Assembly: GCF_001279725.1 (NCBI RefSeq)
Contig: NZ_LGDE01000455.1
Location: 1-24,558 of the forward strand
DNA length: 24,558 nt
DNA from: Streptomyces sp. WM4235
Lineage (GTDB): Bacteria > Actinomycetota > Actinomycetes > Streptomycetales > Streptomycetaceae
Reading direction: 5' to 3'
Shown here: in pieces, positions 8,043 to 15,331 of the stretch
How the letters are laid out: every line of letters starts with the position of its first letter
Numbering within the stretch: position 1 is the first letter of the stretch
The notes under the pieces: model-generated
What the model was told of the DNA's origin: nothing
The model's input: the letters and a program-made list of their open reading frames with translations, nothing else
The model's database searches: none
Program-made: the position numbers and the translations under genes

Positions 8043-8842
8043 CGGCGAACCCCGACGAACTCGATGATCGCCTCGGCGGTGGCTTCCGGCGCGCTCAGTT
8101 GCGGACAGTGTCCTGTCGCCTTCAGCGTGACCAGGCGGCTGTCGGGGATCGCCGCGTGGACGTACGCGCCGACCTCGCGGGGGGCGATCACGTCCTGCTC
8201 GCATTCCAGGACCAGAGTCGGCACCGTGACCGTCTTCAGGTCCTCACGGCTGTCGGAGAGAAATGTCGTGCGGGCGAAGACTCGCGCCATGTCAGGATCG
8301 GTCGCGCAGAACGACGTCGTCAGCTCCTGGCCGAGTTCCGGGCGGTCGGCGTTGCCCATGATCACCGGCGCCATCGCCGCCGACCAGCCCAGATAGTTGG
8401 ACTCCAGGGACTCCAGCAGCTCGTCGATGTCGTCGGCGTCGAACCCGCCCCGGTATCCGTCCTCGTCGATGTAGCGGGGCGAGGGGGCGACCATCACCAG
8501 ACGGGAGAACCGCCCCGGCGCCTTCGCCGCGGCCAGCACCCCGACCATGGCACTGACCGAATGCCCCACGAAGATCGCGTCCCGCAGGTCCAGTTCCTCA
8601 CAGACCTCCAACACGTCCAAGGCGTAGCCCTCCAGCGAGCTGTAGCGCTGCTCGCTCCATGCCGCGGGCGTCGAGCGGCCTGACCCCACGTAGTCGAAGA
8701 GCACGACCCGGAAGTCCTCGGCCAGCGCGGGGACGATCAGGCGCCACATGTTCTGGTCGCAGCCGAACCCGTGCGCCAGCAGGAGCACCGGCCCGTCCGC
8801 GCGGCCCGTGACGGTGACGTTGTTCCTGCGACGGATATCCAT
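8039..8842 (-). CDS. rsbQ: Alpha/beta hydrolase, RsbQ-like activator of the PAS phosphatase
   Basis: A 267-residue alpha/beta hydrolase without signal peptide. Catalytic triad by position: S95 in GHSVS, D217 in CEQDVIAP, H245 in GHCPQLS; the oxyanion loop is HGFGCDQNMW (24-33). Length and triad spacing match Bacillus RsbQ (269 residues, triad near 96/219/247), and DYVGSGRS plus CDQNMWR are typical of the RsbQ/KAI2/D14 branch. RsbQ is required for RsbP activation, probably by handling a small hydrophobic ligand. Its stop overlaps the phosphatase start at ATGA, and genuine RsbQ genes sit next to rsbP, so context and sequence agree. ATG 8842 is chosen because upstream residues are low-complexity and non-family. 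The ligand is not predictable. Confidence 0.85.
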   Translation of the reverse strand: MDIRRRNNVTVTGRADGPVLLLAHGFGCDQNMWRLIVPALAEDFRVVLFDYVGSGRSTPAAWSEQRYSSLEGYALDVLEVCEELDLRDAIFVGHSVSAMVGVLAAAKAPGRFSRLVMVAPSPRYIDEDGYRGGFDADDIDELLESLESNYLGWSAAMAPVIMGNADRPELGQELTTSFCATDPDMARVFARTTFLSDSREDLKTVTVPTLVLECEQDVIAPREVGAYVHAAIPDSRLVTLKATGHCPQLSAPEATAEAIIEFVGVRR

Positions 8843-8933
8843 CCCGTCAGTCTCGCACCCCCCGCCGGCCCCGGGCAGGTCTGCCGCCGCAGCGAGTGGT
8901 CGGGGCGCTCCAGGGCCCCGACCGGGTGTCTCC

Positions 8934-9239
8934 TCACTTGCTCTGGAAGATGCCTCCGGGTTCCCCCGCCTTGCGGCCACGCTCGTCGGGGGGTGCCGCG
9001 GGGGCATCTCCGTAGGTGTATGCGGAGCGGATGTGTCCGTCGCGGGCGTGGACGACGACCTGGGCGGGCTGGTGCTCCTTGGCGTGGCGGCGTGCGGCGT
9101 CGACCGCGTCCTTCTGCGTACGGTGTGGCTCGTGCAGGAGCCGACGTCCCTCTCTGCCTTCGACCTGCCACTTCACGCCCGCAGCCGCCGCGCGCTCGCT
9201 GGACGGTGAGACGTGGTAGACGGTCCGTTTCGCTGCCAT
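8934..9239 (-). CDS. DUF2188-type small protein
   Basis: A 101-residue basic protein. Residues 5-75 (TVYHVSPS, then WQVEGREGRRLLHEPHRTQ, then DAVDAARRHAKEHQPAQVVV and HARDGHIRSAYTYG) have the pattern of DUF2188: a two-strand WxV entry, a helix with AxxxAxxxAK, then a VVxHxxDGxIxxxxTYG strand. The fold is thought to bind nothing known; the function is undetermined. ATG 9239 has an AAGGAGAAGGAC leader. It lies 91 bases upstream of the RsbQ-like gene on the same strand and may be the first gene of that operon, which would hint at a stress-related role (inference only). Confidence 0.8.
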   Translation of the reverse strand: MAAKRTVYHVSPSSERAAAAGVKWQVEGREGRRLLHEPHRTQKDAVDAARRHAKEHQPAQVVVHARDGHIRSAYTYGDAPAAPPDERGRKAGEPGGIFQSK

Positions 9240-9922
9240 GGTCCTTCTCCTTGCCCGTCGGGCGGACTTCGTGGCCGGCCTGTCCTGCCTCGCCGAAGTC
9301 GCCCTTCGGTTTCGTGCCCGACCGCCTGGCCCGCGCCGTTGGCCCCACCGCGCGTTGCTCGCGGAGGCCGGAGCACACGCGGCGACTCTGTGCACAGGGG
9401 GCACAGCGGGCACGGCATCCGTGCCGCTCAGTGGCCACCGTGAGTGGCCGGGTGGTGGCACGCAGTCCTCGGCGGATCAGGTCGGCCTTCAGGAGTATTC
9501 CCGCCCGCCCCGTCGCGGACACCAGATCGGGTCGGCGGCTGCCGTCAGGGCGAGACCGTTTCGCCATCGGGCGTCGTCGGGTCGTGTGCGGGCCGGTATA
9601 GGAGTGCTCCGCGCGATCTCCGTTGAGCAGGTCGCGGGGTCGGTCGTCGGAGGGCGGGAGGAGCGGCCGCCGGCGCCGGTCGCGGAGCCGAGGCCTTGAG
9701 ACCATCGGCCCGAGGGTGGGGTGACAGCGCGAGGTGCGGCCGCGGCACGGTGAACGATGGCGCCGGCAGAACCCACCCGGTCCTGTCTGACGTGGCAGCG
9801 CGAGGTGCGGCCGCGGCACGGTGAAAGTTTGTGCCCAGTCCGCCCAGCGGTGCCCACTCTGGGCGGAATGACGTCTTCGCGGGGCGATGCTGCTGTCTCC
9901 CCAAGGAGATGGAGCCCCCGTC
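9240..9922. other. Intergenic region between divergent genes; no convincing CDS
   Basis: It separates the leftward DUF2188-rsbQ-rsbP group from a rightward small membrane-protein gene and should contain both promoters. A minus-strand frame from ATG 9567 has a cysteine cluster (HGCRARCAPCAQSRRVC), but it lacks a ribosome binding site and runs without a stop through two real genes in the wrong frame, so I do not call it. The main structure is the 30-bp direct repeat listed separately. Confidence 0.5.
9725..9825. repeat. Two exact copies of a 30-bp direct repeat
   Basis: The 30 bases starting CAGCGCGAGGTGCGG and ending CGGCACGGTGAA occur at 9725-9754 and again at 9796-9825, 71 bases apart, with identical sequence; the preceding bases GTG are also shared. 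The second copy ends about 98 bases before the start of the small membrane-protein gene. It could be a paired regulator site or a short segment duplication. No third copy is in the window as far as I can see. Confidence 0.7.
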
Positions 9923-10123
9923 ATGGTTCAGACGCCGCGTGCGGCGATCACGCTCGGCATCGTGATCGCCGCGTTTCTCGCCCTCGTGGTCGCCGTGGCG
10001 ACCACGGTCCTGTCGTGGCTGGCCGGCAACCGATGGCCGGTCGCGGTGCTGCACGGCGGCGCCGCCTTCGGCGGCACTCTCACGCTCGGCACACTGCTGA
10101 TCGCCCTGTACCAGTCCGGCTGA
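9923..10123 (+). CDS. Small two-helix membrane protein, hypothetical
   Basis: A 66-residue protein with two membrane helices: AAITLGIVIAAFLALVVAVA, then, after a short loop GNRWPVAV, LHGGAAFGGTLTLGTLLIAL. ATG 9923 is preceded by two ribosome-binding candidates, GGAG at 9911-9914 (8-base spacing) and AAGGAG further up. An earlier in-frame TTG/CTG-type start at 9887 would add residues without family character. It is convergent with the large solenoid gene (13 bases between stops). No family is recognised. Confidence 0.7.
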   Translation: MVQTPRAAITLGIVIAAFLALVVAVATTVLSWLAGNRWPVAVLHGGAAFGGTLTLGTLLIALYQSG

Positions 10124-10136
10124 CCGTGGGTCCGCA

Positions 10137-12914
10137 TCACGGCCACAGCCTGCTCACGTCCGCCAGCGCCCGGCACACCTCCGTCGCCGCAGCGGCGCCA
10201 CCGACCGTGGCGATCAGTGGCGCCAGGTTCCCCAGGTCTTCGAGGAGTTCACGGCGGGACCGGCGGGAGCCGGCGGTCATGAGAGCTGTCCACTCTGCCT
10301 CCGCCGCATATCCCGACAACCCCGACGCGGCACCGGCCAACCGCACAAGGCACGTGGCGCGGTCACGGGGATCGGTCACGGCCGCTGCCTCGATCAGGCC
10401 CCGAGAGACGAGATCCGGGCGCAGTGCGAGCGGCGCCGACTCCGCCAGCGCCGCGAACGCTGCCGCGCGCGTGGCGGCGTTCCACTGCCCGTCGATCCCG
10501 TCCAGGAGCCGCCGTACGAACTCGTCCGGCGGCTCCTGGACCCACGGCAGCAGCCGTGCCGTCGACACCAGGTGGCCGTAGTCGGTGAGGCCCGGGCGGC
10601 CGAGCACGGTGTGGACGATCATGTCGAGCGACTCCTGCCTTTCCTCGGCCCCGAGGTGAGGCAGGAGGGCCACGGTCGCCTCGGCCCGCAGGCCGCTCGC
10701 GCGCAACGTGCCGGCCACCGCATTCGCCTCGCGGACGGCGTCGGGGGCGACGCGCACCAGCTCGGCCAGGATTCCCGGGATGTGTCGCCCGTCCTCGTAC
10801 GTGCCATCAGCCGCTTTCCTCAAGAGGCGCAGGGCGTGCCGGACCGCCCACCGGCAGGTCCGTGGCGGCAGTACGGGTATCAGGACGGCCAGGCACCGTG
10901 CCGTCTCCACCGGATCGGGAGCCTCGACCAAGCTGGTCGCAGCCATCCTCAGCACCGACACGGTGGACCGCGGTCCGGGCGCGCGGCGGGCCAGTTCCGC
11001 CGTGCCCTGGACCTTGGGCACACCCATGCGGCAGAGGCCGAGGAACCGTCGAGCCTGTGGGAGGAGACCGGCCGGCAGGCGCGGGATCAGTGCCGCGCAC
11101 GCTGTTGCCATGAGCGGCGGCAGCGGCTCCGGGCCGCCGGGCTCGGGGTCTCTCACCCACGTGGCATGGGCGAACGAACGAACGGCCTCCCATGCCGTCG
11201 CCGCCTGGCTCGGGTCGAGATGCTCCGCGAGGACCGTCACTACACGGCACGTGGCCTCCGGGTCGGCCGCGCTCATGGCCACGACCCGGTCCAGCACCAG
11301 AGCGGTGTATGCGGGGCGTTCCTCGACCTCCACGCGGGGGAGGAGATGGGCGACGGCCATGGAGGTCGCGTCGCTGTCGCCACGCGCCTCCAAGAGCCGG
11401 GCGGCACGTGCCAGGGCCCCGTTCGGCAGGCCCCCGGCTATGTCGGACAGGGCGCGCAGCCTGATGTCGTGTTCCAACAAGTGAGCGCCCTGCGTGGCTT
11501 CGAGACGGGCGAGCACGTCCAGCGCCTCCTTCTCGTCCCGGACTCCGCGCGCCACCGTGGCCCGCAGAAGCAGGCCGATGCCGCGCACCTCCATGTCGAG
11601 CGCCCCCTCGCGCCGCATCAGCCGAGCGGCCACCCAGGACACCACATGCCGAGCGAACGCCCTGAAGGACTTCGGCAGTCCGCCGAGCACGAGGGGCAGG
11701 ACGTCCTGCCAGTCGGTGCGGGCCATATCGGGAAACCGGTCGTAGGGGAACGCGTCCCGGAAGCGGTCCGGTGCGGCCATGGCGCAGGCGACCGCCGCCA
11801 CTCGCACCTGCCGCCCCGGCACCACGGCACTGGCCGAGGCAGTGACAGAGAGAGGGAGAAAGGCCCGCTCGTTCCGGCGCCCTCCCAGGAAGTCCAGGCT
11901 GAACCCGAGTACAAGACCGGCGAGCGTGGCCGGTACGAACCGGCCGACGGCGATCCGGTGCGACCACAAAGCCACCGTGCGTTCGAAGACCGACGCGCCG
12001 CCGACGCGCGGCACGCGGTGACGGGTCGCGGCGAATGCGCACAGCCGTTCCCTGGCAGGGCCGGCGGTGTGATCGACGAGTACCAGAAGGGCGGCGGCGA
12101 GCACCGGAGAGGCGTCCGGTACGGCTGCCCGGAGCAGCCGCGGAAGCACCGCGGCGCGGCGCTCGGGCGCCAGCACCGGATACAGCAGGGCCCAGGCCGT
12201 GAGCCGTTCATCCTCGCTGAACGCCGCTGTCCGGCCGATCAGCGTCTGCGCCTCTCGGACGTGAGCCGGTGCCAGACCGGCGGCGTACCTGAGCAGATGG
12301 GCGAGCCGCTCGCGGTCCGCCCCCGGTTCCGGGCGGGGCAGCATGCGCTCGACCAGCTCTTCCCGCGCCTGGGTGCTCAGGAGCGGCAGAGCGACGGAGA
12401 CGGCCCGAAGTCCCGACGGGCCATCCGACGCGCACAGCGCGGCGGCCTCGTGCAGGTCCTCGGCGAGCGCGTGATCGCGCGGGAGGCTCCTCACCAACTC
12501 GGCCAGTCGCAGGACGCGCACCCGCGGTTCGATGATCTGGGCCACCGCCAGGCGGGCCCGCTCGGAGTTCCACACGCCGCGCTCGAGCAGCCGAGGCAGC
12601 AGCCCCGGAGGGAAGTCGATGAGAGCGCCGGGCAGCGAGGCCAGGACCAACGCGTACCGTGCCCTGGCCCCCACCGCGGCCCGCTCCTGGTCCGGGCGGG
12701 ACGCGGCCAGGGCGGTGCGCAGTGCCACCGGTAGTGCCGAGGCGCGCTCGTCCCGCTCCAGCCGCTCCAGCAGAGACATTCGCGGGCCGGTCCCGTCGTC
12801 GGTGGTCTGCCGGAGCATCCGTACGAGCGCGCTGTGGTCGACACGCTTGCCGGAACGCAGTTCGAGGGCACTCAACAGTTGTTCGGTGTGGAGCCGGTCG
12901 AACTGGTTGCTCAC
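10137..12914 (-). CDS. Large helical-repeat (alpha-solenoid) protein coupled to an HTH-NACHT ATPase
   Basis: A 925-residue protein, almost entirely Leu/Ala/Arg-rich amphipathic helices with repeated patterns of about 35-45 residues, for example LLSALELRSGKRVDHSALV, RERLAHLLRYAAGLAPAHVR and DERLTAWALLYPVLAPERRA. This is the look of a HEAT/TPR-like superhelix. A hydrophobic stretch at 326-344 (around LAGLVLGFSLDFLGG) could be a buried helix. I see no catalytic or nucleotide-binding motif and no clear WD40 or TPR consensus. GTG 12914 overlaps the stop of the upstream ATPase gene by 4 bases (GTGA), so the two are translationally coupled. Most NACHT/STAND proteins carry their sensor repeats on the same chain; here a separate sensor subunit is the natural inference. 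A chance helix-rich protein of other function cannot be excluded. Confidence 0.8.
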   Translation of the reverse strand: MSNQFDRLHTEQLLSALELRSGKRVDHSALVRMLRQTTDDGTGPRMSLLERLERDERASALPVALRTALAASRPDQERAAVGARARYALVLASLPGALIDFPPGLLPRLLERGVWNSERARLAVAQIIEPRVRVLRLAELVRSLPRDHALAEDLHEAAALCASDGPSGLRAVSVALPLLSTQAREELVERMLPRPEPGADRERLAHLLRYAAGLAPAHVREAQTLIGRTAAFSEDERLTAWALLYPVLAPERRAAVLPRLLRAAVPDASPVLAAALLVLVDHTAGPARERLCAFAATRHRVPRVGGASVFERTVALWSHRIAVGRFVPATLAGLVLGFSLDFLGGRRNERAFLPLSVTASASAVVPGRQVRVAAVACAMAAPDRFRDAFPYDRFPDMARTDWQDVLPLVLGGLPKSFRAFARHVVSWVAARLMRREGALDMEVRGIGLLLRATVARGVRDEKEALDVLARLEATQGAHLLEHDIRLRALSDIAGGLPNGALARAARLLEARGDSDATSMAVAHLLPRVEVEERPAYTALVLDRVVAMSAADPEATCRVVTVLAEHLDPSQAATAWEAVRSFAHATWVRDPEPGGPEPLPPLMATACAALIPRLPAGLLPQARRFLGLCRMGVPKVQGTAELARRAPGPRSTVSVLRMAATSLVEAPDPVETARCLAVLIPVLPPRTCRWAVRHALRLLRKAADGTYEDGRHIPGILAELVRVAPDAVREANAVAGTLRASGLRAEATVALLPHLGAEERQESLDMIVHTVLGRPGLTDYGHLVSTARLLPWVQEPPDEFVRRLLDGIDGQWNAATRAAAFAALAESAPLALRPDLVSRGLIEAAAVTDPRDRATCLVRLAGAASGLSGYAAEAEWTALMTAGSRRSRRELLEDLGNLAPLIATVGGAAAATEVCRALADVSRLWP

Positions 12915-14389
12915 TCGTCGTCCCATTCGACGGCGTCGTCGACGAAGTCGAGCAGCCGCTTCTCCACCGCGTCGATCCCCGCCGTGGTGGAGAGGAAGTC
13001 GAGGAACGACTTGTGGTAGATGCGATACACGGGGTGTCCGTCGGCTCTGGGCCGGCCCCGGTTGAGGAACTCCTGCCATGTCGCCACCGCCGTGCGGACC
13101 GGATGGAGGGGCAGGCTCAAGGTCTGGGCGATGATCTCGGCCGTTGTCTGGTGCAGGATGGCGAACCCCAGAATCACCGGTTGGTGCACCTCGTCGAAAA
13201 GCTCCGGGTCCGCCGCGCGCATCGTCACCCAGTGCCGCCGGTAGTACTCGCGCAGCCCGAGCGGCAGGTCGTCGATGTCTCCCCGCCAGAGCAATTCACC
13301 GCCGGCGATCTCCGGCAGGACGCGGACCGCGTACAGGAAGTTGCCTTCGCTGCGCTCCAGGAACCGCTTCGCGAAGTCGTGGCTCTTCTGCCCGGCGGAC
13401 GCCAGGACGTCCGCCAGGCGTTCCGCATTGTCCTCGATGAACGTCTCCACGTAGAGCAGCAGGTCCGCCTGGTTGGCTTCGTCGTCGTCCCCGATCTCCA
13501 TGTGTCGGATCCGGTCCGCGTCGAGTTCATAGGCGTTGCGACCCCGCGAGGTGACGACGACGTAGACGTTGTCGGGCAGTTGGCGGGGCAGCGCCAGCCG
13601 GTTGATCCCCGGTCTCCCGTCGTCCGCCGCCTCGTCGATGGCGTCCACCACGATGACGAGCGGGGTGTCCTGGCGCGCGGCCGCCGTGCCCAGCAGGCCC
13701 AGCAGGAAGAGGCCGTCCCGACCGGCGCGCGGAGGCAGCGACGTGTGGTCCAGGTGATACCGGACGATCAGCTGAGCGCAGACATTGCGTAGGAACGCCT
13801 CGGTCGTGGACGCACCGGAGGCGGCGACGTTGAAGTGGTGCAGCCACTTGCGGCGGCGCACCAGCTCCGCCATCAACGACGTCTTGCCGATGCCGGGTTC
13901 ACCGGTGATCAGGATGTAGCCGGACGGCAGGGCGGTGTCCTCGATCGCGGCCTCGACGGCGTCGATGTACCGATTTCGGCCGACGAACCCGCGGGCCAGG
14001 GGTTCGACGATCCCGTACGCGAAATCGGCGACCAGCAGATCGTCCGCCAGGCCGGCCGGTGGCGTGGCGAACTCGGACCAGACCGGCGAGCCGGGCGATA
14101 CCGGTGCGACGCCGTCCACCTGCCGCAGGGCCGCCTCGCGCAACTCCTCAAGCGGCCCGACGTCGGCGCCGGTGACGTCCGCGATGCGCTCCAGCGTGCG
14201 CAAGGCCGGGACCTTGCGATCCTTCCGGTCGGCTCCCAGCCGGGCATTGAGGGCGGCGGAGAGGGTATTGCGGCTTATGCCTGCCCTGTCGGCCACCACT
14301 CTGACCTGATAGCGGTCTCCGAACGTGCCGGCCACGAGGGCGCGCAGCCTTCGCGACAGCGCTGCGAGTTGATCGGGCTCCTCCGCCAT
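12911..14389 (-). CDS. NACHT/STAND-type NTPase with N-terminal HTH domain
   Basis: A 492-residue signalling ATPase. Residues 25-85 form an XRE-like HTH (VRVVADRAGISRNTLSAALN, then LRTLERIADVTGAD). Residues 136-300 are the NTPase: FVGRNRYIDAV entry, Walker A GEPGIGKTS (163-171), Walker B VIVVDAIDEA (245-254, with the DxxDE pattern of NACHT proteins) and sensor strand VYVVVTSRG (275-283). Near residue 456 RIYHKSFLDFL matches the (L/Y)HxSFxDFL motif often found after the NTPase module in STAND proteins. The chain ends soon after, with no WD40/TPR repeats and no effector domain; the solenoid encoded by the overlapping next gene probably supplies the repeats. ATG 14389 follows GGAAG; an in-frame GTG 14506 is less likely. 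The role could be regulation or defence. Confidence 0.88.
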   Translation of the reverse strand: MAEEPDQLAALSRRLRALVAGTFGDRYQVRVVADRAGISRNTLSAALNARLGADRKDRKVPALRTLERIADVTGADVGPLEELREAALRQVDGVAPVSPGSPVWSEFATPPAGLADDLLVADFAYGIVEPLARGFVGRNRYIDAVEAAIEDTALPSGYILITGEPGIGKTSLMAELVRRRKWLHHFNVAASGASTTEAFLRNVCAQLIVRYHLDHTSLPPRAGRDGLFLLGLLGTAAARQDTPLVIVVDAIDEAADDGRPGINRLALPRQLPDNVYVVVTSRGRNAYELDADRIRHMEIGDDDEANQADLLLYVETFIEDNAERLADVLASAGQKSHDFAKRFLERSEGNFLYAVRVLPEIAGGELLWRGDIDDLPLGLREYYRRHWVTMRAADPELFDEVHQPVILGFAILHQTTAEIIAQTLSLPLHPVRTAVATWQEFLNRGRPRADGHPVYRIYHKSFLDFLSTTAGIDAVEKRLLDFVDDAVEWDDE

Positions 14390-14587
14390 ACCGCTTCCCG
14401 TCGGCTCGTCGGCGAGCCGACCGCGATGGCCCGCCTCCACAGGCCGACAGTGTCTCGCGGCTCCGCGCGGCTTGTCCGTCGAGTCCTGAACCCGGTGGAG
14501 CGGCACGCCCTCCCGCCTCCGGCGAACGGCTCGGCAGCCGACCCGCCAAGTGCCCGCCCCCTCACGGTGCCGAACCCGCCCATGACG

Positions 14588-14650
14588 CGCGTGCGGCCGC
14601 GGCCGCCGGTCCGCGTGCGGCCGCGTCGGTCATCGCCGTCGGTCATCGCC
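14588..14650. repeat. Two pairs of short direct repeats between the TetR gene and the NACHT operon
   Basis: CGCGTGCGGCCGCG occurs at 14588-14601 and 14612-14625 (period 24), directly followed by a perfect 13-bp tandem, GTCGGTCATCGCC, at 14625-14637 and 14638-14650. The second tandem copy covers the stop codon of the TetR gene. The block lies about 200 bases upstream of the NACHT-type gene and may contain its regulatory sites. Confidence 0.6.
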
Positions 14651-15221
14651 CTGAGTGTGGCGTTCGGTCGCTGTCCGCGCTCGTCAGAATCGCGCTCGCG
14701 ACAACCTCGAAGAGTCGGTCGGAGCGTGGCGCGAGTGAGGGTTGATCGCCGAGCCAGGCGAGCATGGCCACCAGCGCGAACAAGTCGGCGCCATCGACGT
14801 CGCTCCGCGCCGTGCCTGCGGCCTGGGCGCGGGTGAGGAGTCGCGCACCGGCTGCCCGCAGGGTGACGCACGAAGCGTGGAGTGCGGATTCGGGGTCCTC
14901 GATGGCGGCTGCCATCAGATCGGTGACGCCCCGAAACTCGGTTGTCCACGCGACGCAGTCGCGCAGCCACGCAACGAGAGCGTCTTCAGGCGAGCTCGAC
15001 GTCTCAAGCTCGCCCGCCTCTGCCGTCAGTTTGTCGAAGCTCGTGCGGAGCAGGGCATCGAGCAGTGCCTCACGCGTCGGGAAGTGCCGCAGCAGCGTCG
15101 CCAGTCCGACGTCGGCCCTGCGTGCGATGTCGCGCAGCGACATGTCGACGCCGTGCTCGGTGATGGCGGTGCCCGCTACTGCGAGCAGGTGGTCGCGGTT
15201 CTTCCTGGCGTCGGCGCGCAT
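14643..15221 (-). CDS. TetR/AcrR-family repressor
   Basis: A 192-residue one-component repressor. Residues 8-55 are the TetR HTH: VAGTAITEHGVDMSLRDIAR, then RADVGLATLLRHFPTREALL. The C-terminal ligand domain (about 60-185) has the spacing of the SbtR-like group (WLRDCVAWTTEFRGVTDLMA and the later FALVAMLAWLGDQPSL). ATG 15221 follows GAGGGG; a longer reading to 15317 would run through the operator and is rejected. It is divergent from the MDR oxidoreductase gene across three copies of one operator, so it very probably represses that gene and itself. The inducer is unknown. Confidence 0.92.
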   Translation of the reverse strand: MRADARKNRDHLLAVAGTAITEHGVDMSLRDIARRADVGLATLLRHFPTREALLDALLRTSFDKLTAEAGELETSSSPEDALVAWLRDCVAWTTEFRGVTDLMAAAIEDPESALHASCVTLRAAGARLLTRAQAAGTARSDVDGADLFALVAMLAWLGDQPSLAPRSDRLFEVVASAILTSADSDRTPHSGR

Positions 15222-15230
15222 CTGCCCCTC

Positions 15231-15300
15231 TTGACTATCCGGATCAGTGGTCCATATATTCGGATCAGTGGTCCACTTATGTGGACCACTGATCCGAATA
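15231..15300 (+). promoter_or_regulatory. Near-consensus promoter overlapped by three operator copies
   Basis: Reading rightward, -35 TTGACT (15231-15236), an 18-base spacer, then -10 TATATT (15255-15260) form a strong sigma-70-type promoter for the MDR oxidoreductase gene. Three copies of GGATCAGTGGTCC lie over and after it: direct at 15241-15253 and 15262-15274, inverted at 15283-15295. The last two form a perfect inverted repeat with 20-bp arms (15257-15276 and 15281-15300) around TTAT. Each copy is itself an imperfect palindrome (10 of 13 positions). Centre spacing is about two helical turns. This is a strong candidate for the TetR-family operator. Confidence 0.85.
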
Positions 15301-15331
15301 AGCGTATCCCGTAGCACGGCAGGAGAAGACG

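Noticed and set aside
8737..9924. 395-codon minus-strand frame with a Cys cluster (CRARCAPC)
   Set aside because: It runs through DUF2188 and RsbQ-like genes in the wrong frame, with no ribosome binding site at its internal ATG 9567. A short gene with a frameshift is possible but unsupported.
10572..12734. 720-codon plus-strand open frame
   Set aside because: It is antisense to the solenoid gene, with Gly/Gln/Arg/His-rich low-complexity translation; a typical high-GC shadow.
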